NCBI GenBank assembly: GCA_965215535.1
Contig: OZ244063.1
Location: 1,426,001 to 1,490,000 of the forward strand
Origin: Bin94 sp965215535
GTDB taxonomy: Bacteria; Gemmatimonadota; Gemmatimonadetes; Longimicrobiales; Gaopeijiaceae
Direction of reading: 5' to 3'
DNA: 64,000 nucleotides
The position numbers were made by a program, and so were the translations under genes. Below are positions 61,403 through 64,000 of the stretch, one piece after another. Numbering within the stretch: position 1 is the first letter of the stretch; every line of letters starts with the position of its first letter. Below the pieces are notes generated by a model, which saw nothing but the letters and a program-made list of their open reading frames with translations, did not search any database and was not told the DNA's origin.

Positions 61403-63888
61403 GATGTCCCTCCCACAGACCGGGCGTATTCTTCCATCCGCCTCATGAAGTCGGCTTGTTCCTCGGGGGTCGCCAGCGCCTCGAACTGTCCGACGGCCCG
61501 CTCCACCTGTTTGAGATTGACAAGGTAATCGAAGATCGCGTTGGTTACGCCCCGTTCGCTGAGCAGCGCGCTGGTCTGCGCTTCCAGAAGATCGACCACG
61601 CCCGCCAGCCCCTGACCGTAGGCTTCGTCGACCAGTTCCAGCGACCGTCGCGCCGTCCGGGCCGCCGTCTCCGTCTCGGTCAGGATCGCAAGGCTGGCCC
61701 GCGCGAACTGAAGCTGAACGCGGACATTCTGCTCGATGCCCCGGGCCACGACCTCGCGCTGGAGCCGCAGCCGGTTCAGTTCGGTTGCGGTTCGCTCCCG
61801 TCGGGCGGCGCGGGAATTCCCCTGAAAGAGAGGCAGGCTCACAGAGAGCCCCGCCGTCCAGGGAAAGTCGGGCGTCTCGATGGTCCCGATCGGCAGACCC
61901 GCAGGCAGCGAAGCTCCCGCCCCTTCGCGCAGGACGTTCGTGGAAACGTCTCCCTGAAGCGCCACGGTTGGCAGGTAGAATGCCTGCCGCGTCGACGTGA
62001 GGAGCCGTTCCTGAGCTTCGATCACCGCGTCGAGACTCTGGATCTCGGGGGCGAGGCCCAATGCCGCGTCCACCAGAAAGTCGCTCAGGAGTTCAAACCG
62101 GTTCAGGTCGGCCAGGTATCCGGTGGCCAGCGTCCCCTCTAGCAGAGCGCGTCCCTCGAGACCGGCTTCCGGCGTGGTGAACTGTTCGTCGAGAGGCCGG
62201 TTGAGCACCTGGTTGAGCGCCATCTCGGCGGCGGAGCGTCTTGCGAAGGCGTCGATCCGGTCGGCCCGTCTTCTGGCCAACTCGCTTTCGAGCCGAAGCC
62301 GTTCGCCGGGGCCTGCCGCGCCGATGCGCTCCCGTTCGCGAGCCAGCCGGAGCGATGCCAGCGTCAGATTGAGGTTGTCCTGCTGCACCTGCTCGAGCGT
62401 TTTGCTGCGCAGAACGTTCAGGTACACCTCGGCGGCTTCCAGCACGATGTCGAGTTCGAGCGCGGTCCGGTTCTGCTCACGCGATGCCTGGAAAAATCTC
62501 TGAGCGGAAAGATTCGCATGCACTTCCTGCGAAAAGATCACCTGCCGGAGCGTCAGCTTTCCGTCGATGTTGTGCTGAGGGCTCAACCCGAAGGATGACT
62601 CCGCGAGATCCCTGGATATCGTCGCGCCCGTCAGGGCCGCTTCGATGTCTGGAAGCAGGCCGGCCCGCGCCAACCGCACATCCTCGGCACCCGCCAGCAC
62701 CTCCTGATCCTCCATCGCAAGTCCCAGATTGGCGGCCAGCGCCTCCTCCATCGCGCTCTGGAGCGTCACGCTCCGTCCTGTATCGTCGGGAGTCTCGAAG
62801 AGGCGCCGGGCCTCCAGGAGCGCTCCCAGCGGCGGAAGAACGTCCAGCTCCCGCACGGTGCGCATGTTCACCACCAACTCCTCTCCCGGCGCAAGGGTGA
62901 CCGCCAGCGCGCCCGCTTCGTCACCCAGCAGGATGCGGTAGGCGTTGAGCGCAATCCGTCGTGCCAGCCGCGGGAGGTCGATCGATCCCAGCGATGCCAT
63001 GATGCCTGCGGCCACATCGTCGGAGGACCACGAGAAGGAGGGCAGGCGGCGGGTCGCGAGACCCTGGGCCAGGAGTTCGAACTCGCCCGGGCGCATGCGA
63101 GTGAGCGGCGCAACGTAGACCGCCTCGGCATTGGCGGGAAGATGGTCGAGACCGCTCGCCGCCGTCGCACCCACCGGCACGGGCTCAAGCGCAATCCCCA
63201 GCTCCGCCGCCGTGCGGCGAAGTTCGTCCACAAAAGCTGCAAAGGTCATCGCCACCGCCTCGTCCATCAGGATGGCCAACCGGTCGAAGTTCGCGAGTTC
63301 ACGGAACCTGAGCAGATCGCGCACCACTGGCCCCGGCGCAGGCGGGGCGACGTAGGTGAGGTTCGTCACGCCGCTGGCACCATCGCGTTCCGGAAACCCC
63401 TGAAGACGCGCGTCGAAGACCGAGGCCGCGATGACCGGCTTCGGCCAGGGCGCCCCGCGGACGGCCACCTCTGACGAGAGCAGGCCCTGAGTGACGATGA
63501 TCGCGACCTCGTCGTCGGCAACCAGCCTTTCCAGTGCCTCTGTGACCCCCGACGCCATGCCGTCCGTGGTGACGACGAGCTCCTCCGGAAACCGGACATC
63601 GAAGTCGTCGCGCGCCAGCGCCAGCAACTCCCGCCGGATCAGTGCGCGGACCTCCTCGGTGAAGGGATCAATCTCGTCGGTGACAAAGGCGATCCGAACG
63701 ACCGGCGCACTCCCCGGCTCCTGAGCTTCGAGGGCATGCGCAGGCGCTTCAAGCACAAGGGCCATGCTCGCAAGCAACGGGAGAACATGCAGGTGTCTGA
63801 AGATGGGTATCGAGGATCTGGCTGTCATTGAGCGGATGGCATCCTTGATGTGGGGTTTGACCGGCTTGTCTGTGCCTGACGGCTCCAT
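61399..63888 (-). CDS. Fusion of ABC-type substrate-binding domain and TolC-like outer-membrane factor
   Basis: The 829-residue protein is about twice the length of TolC. Residues ~60-330 resemble an ABC uncharacterised substrate-binding domain: VRIAFVTDEIDPFTEEVRAL, VAIIVTQGLLSSEVAVRG, KPVIAASVFDARLQGF, LANFDRLAILMDEAVAMT, and ARRIALNAYRILLGDEA. Residues ~385-825 are the TolC channel with its repeated helical hairpin (RSVTLQSAMEEALAANLGLAM, AEVYLNVLRSKTLEQVQQDNL, PDFPWTAGLSVSLPLFQGNS). ATGs at 63888 and 63828 are both possible. The gene heads a three-gene pump operon. Ligand-sensing by the N-domain is inferred. Confidence 0.9.
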   Translation of the reverse strand: MEPSGTDKPVKPHIKDAIRSMTARSSIPIFRHLHVLPLLASMALVLEAPAHALEAQEPGSAPVVRIAFVTDEIDPFTEEVRALIRRELLALARDDFDVRFPEELVVTTDGMASGVTEALERLVADDEVAIIVTQGLLSSEVAVRGAPWPKPVIAASVFDARLQGFPERDGASGVTNLTYVAPPAPGPVVRDLLRFRELANFDRLAILMDEAVAMTFAAFVDELRRTAAELGIALEPVPVGATAASGLDHLPANAEAVYVAPLTRMRPGEFELLAQGLATRRLPSFSWSSDDVAAGIMASLGSIDLPRLARRIALNAYRILLGDEAGALAVTLAPGEELVVNMRTVRELDVLPPLGALLEARRLFETPDDTGRSVTLQSAMEEALAANLGLAMEDQEVLAGAEDVRLARAGLLPDIEAALTGATISRDLAESSFGLSPQHNIDGKLTLRQVIFSQEVHANLSAQRFFQASREQNRTALELDIVLEAAEVYLNVLRSKTLEQVQQDNLNLTLASLRLARERERIGAAGPGERLRLESELARRRADRIDAFARRSAAEMALNQVLNRPLDEQFTTPEAGLEGRALLEGTLATGYLADLNRFELLSDFLVDAALGLAPEIQSLDAVIEAQERLLTSTRQAFYLPTVALQGDVSTNVLREGAGASLPAGLPIGTIETPDFPWTAGLSVSLPLFQGNSRAARRERTATELNRLRLQREVVARGIEQNVRVQLQFARASLAILTETETAARTARRSLELVDEAYGQGLAGVVDLLEAQTSALLSERGVTNAIFDYLVNLKQVERAVGQFEALATPEEQADFMRRMEEYARSVGGTS

Positions 63889-64000
63889 TTCCCGATCCTG
63901 GCGCGGGGGTTCGACAAGGTCGGTCTGCGCGCCGTTGCGAAGATCAATTTACTCCGAACTCGAAGGACTGTGTAGCTGTTGCACTGACTATAGGTGACCG

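Overview
The window is GC-rich DNA from a Gram-negative bacterium. A SusC/SusD-like outer-membrane pair, a six-bladed beta-propeller lipoprotein, an Omp85 protein, frequent TTG/GTG starts (yajC, infA, rpsU, def, queA, recF) and the order of the housekeeping genes best fit Gemmatimonadota. That assignment is an inference from protein style and gene order; no rRNA gene is present.

Region 1 (1-13.4 kb) is a defence and recombination island. It holds a type I restriction-modification locus in the order hsdM (5' end outside the window, fused to a PIN domain), a small companion gene, a DUF262-HNH-HEPN nuclease gene that overlaps hsdS, hsdS, a row of decayed toxin-antitoxin genes (DUF433, DUF5615-like, phd, an internally deleted vapC), and hsdR. 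Next comes a two-gene cassette (AAA ATPase plus DUF3226/TOPRIM protein) bracketed by 43-bp direct repeats and by fragments of a DUF3883 protein, an MNT nucleotidyltransferase and a tyrosine integrase.

Region 2 (13.4-33 kb) is a tight housekeeping block on the + strand: ruvB-queA-tgt-yajC-def-fmt-thiE-thiS, then a foreign insertion (AlbA_2/ATPase/TPR gene and a broken PIN module) between thiS and thiG, then thiG-rsmB-PASTA-tlpA, ybbR-tsaD-lgt-phosphoesterase and an Omp85-type gene.

Region 3 (33-46 kb), mostly on the - strand, carries a small frameshifted lipoprotein, the beta-propeller lipoprotein, a deoxyhypusine-synthase-like enzyme, susC-susD, and recF-DUF721-gyrB followed upstream by an enoyl-CoA hydratase.

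Region 4 (46-57 kb) has ssb and infA, small hypothetical genes, an AT-rich patch, a tandem array of six ~174-bp repeats, rpsU, and a - strand run of glycosylasparaginase, isocitrate/isopropylmalate-type dehydrogenase, thiolase and 3-hydroxyacyl-CoA dehydrogenase. Single and partial copies of the 174-bp repeat sit at gene ends elsewhere (30.8, 35.5, 51.4 and 57.0 kb). One supplies the stop codon of a gene and another lies inside the signal-peptide region of the Omp85 protein.

Region 5 (57-64 kb) is a tripartite RND efflux operon on the - strand. Its first gene fuses a periplasmic ABC-type substrate-binding domain to a TolC-like outer-membrane factor.
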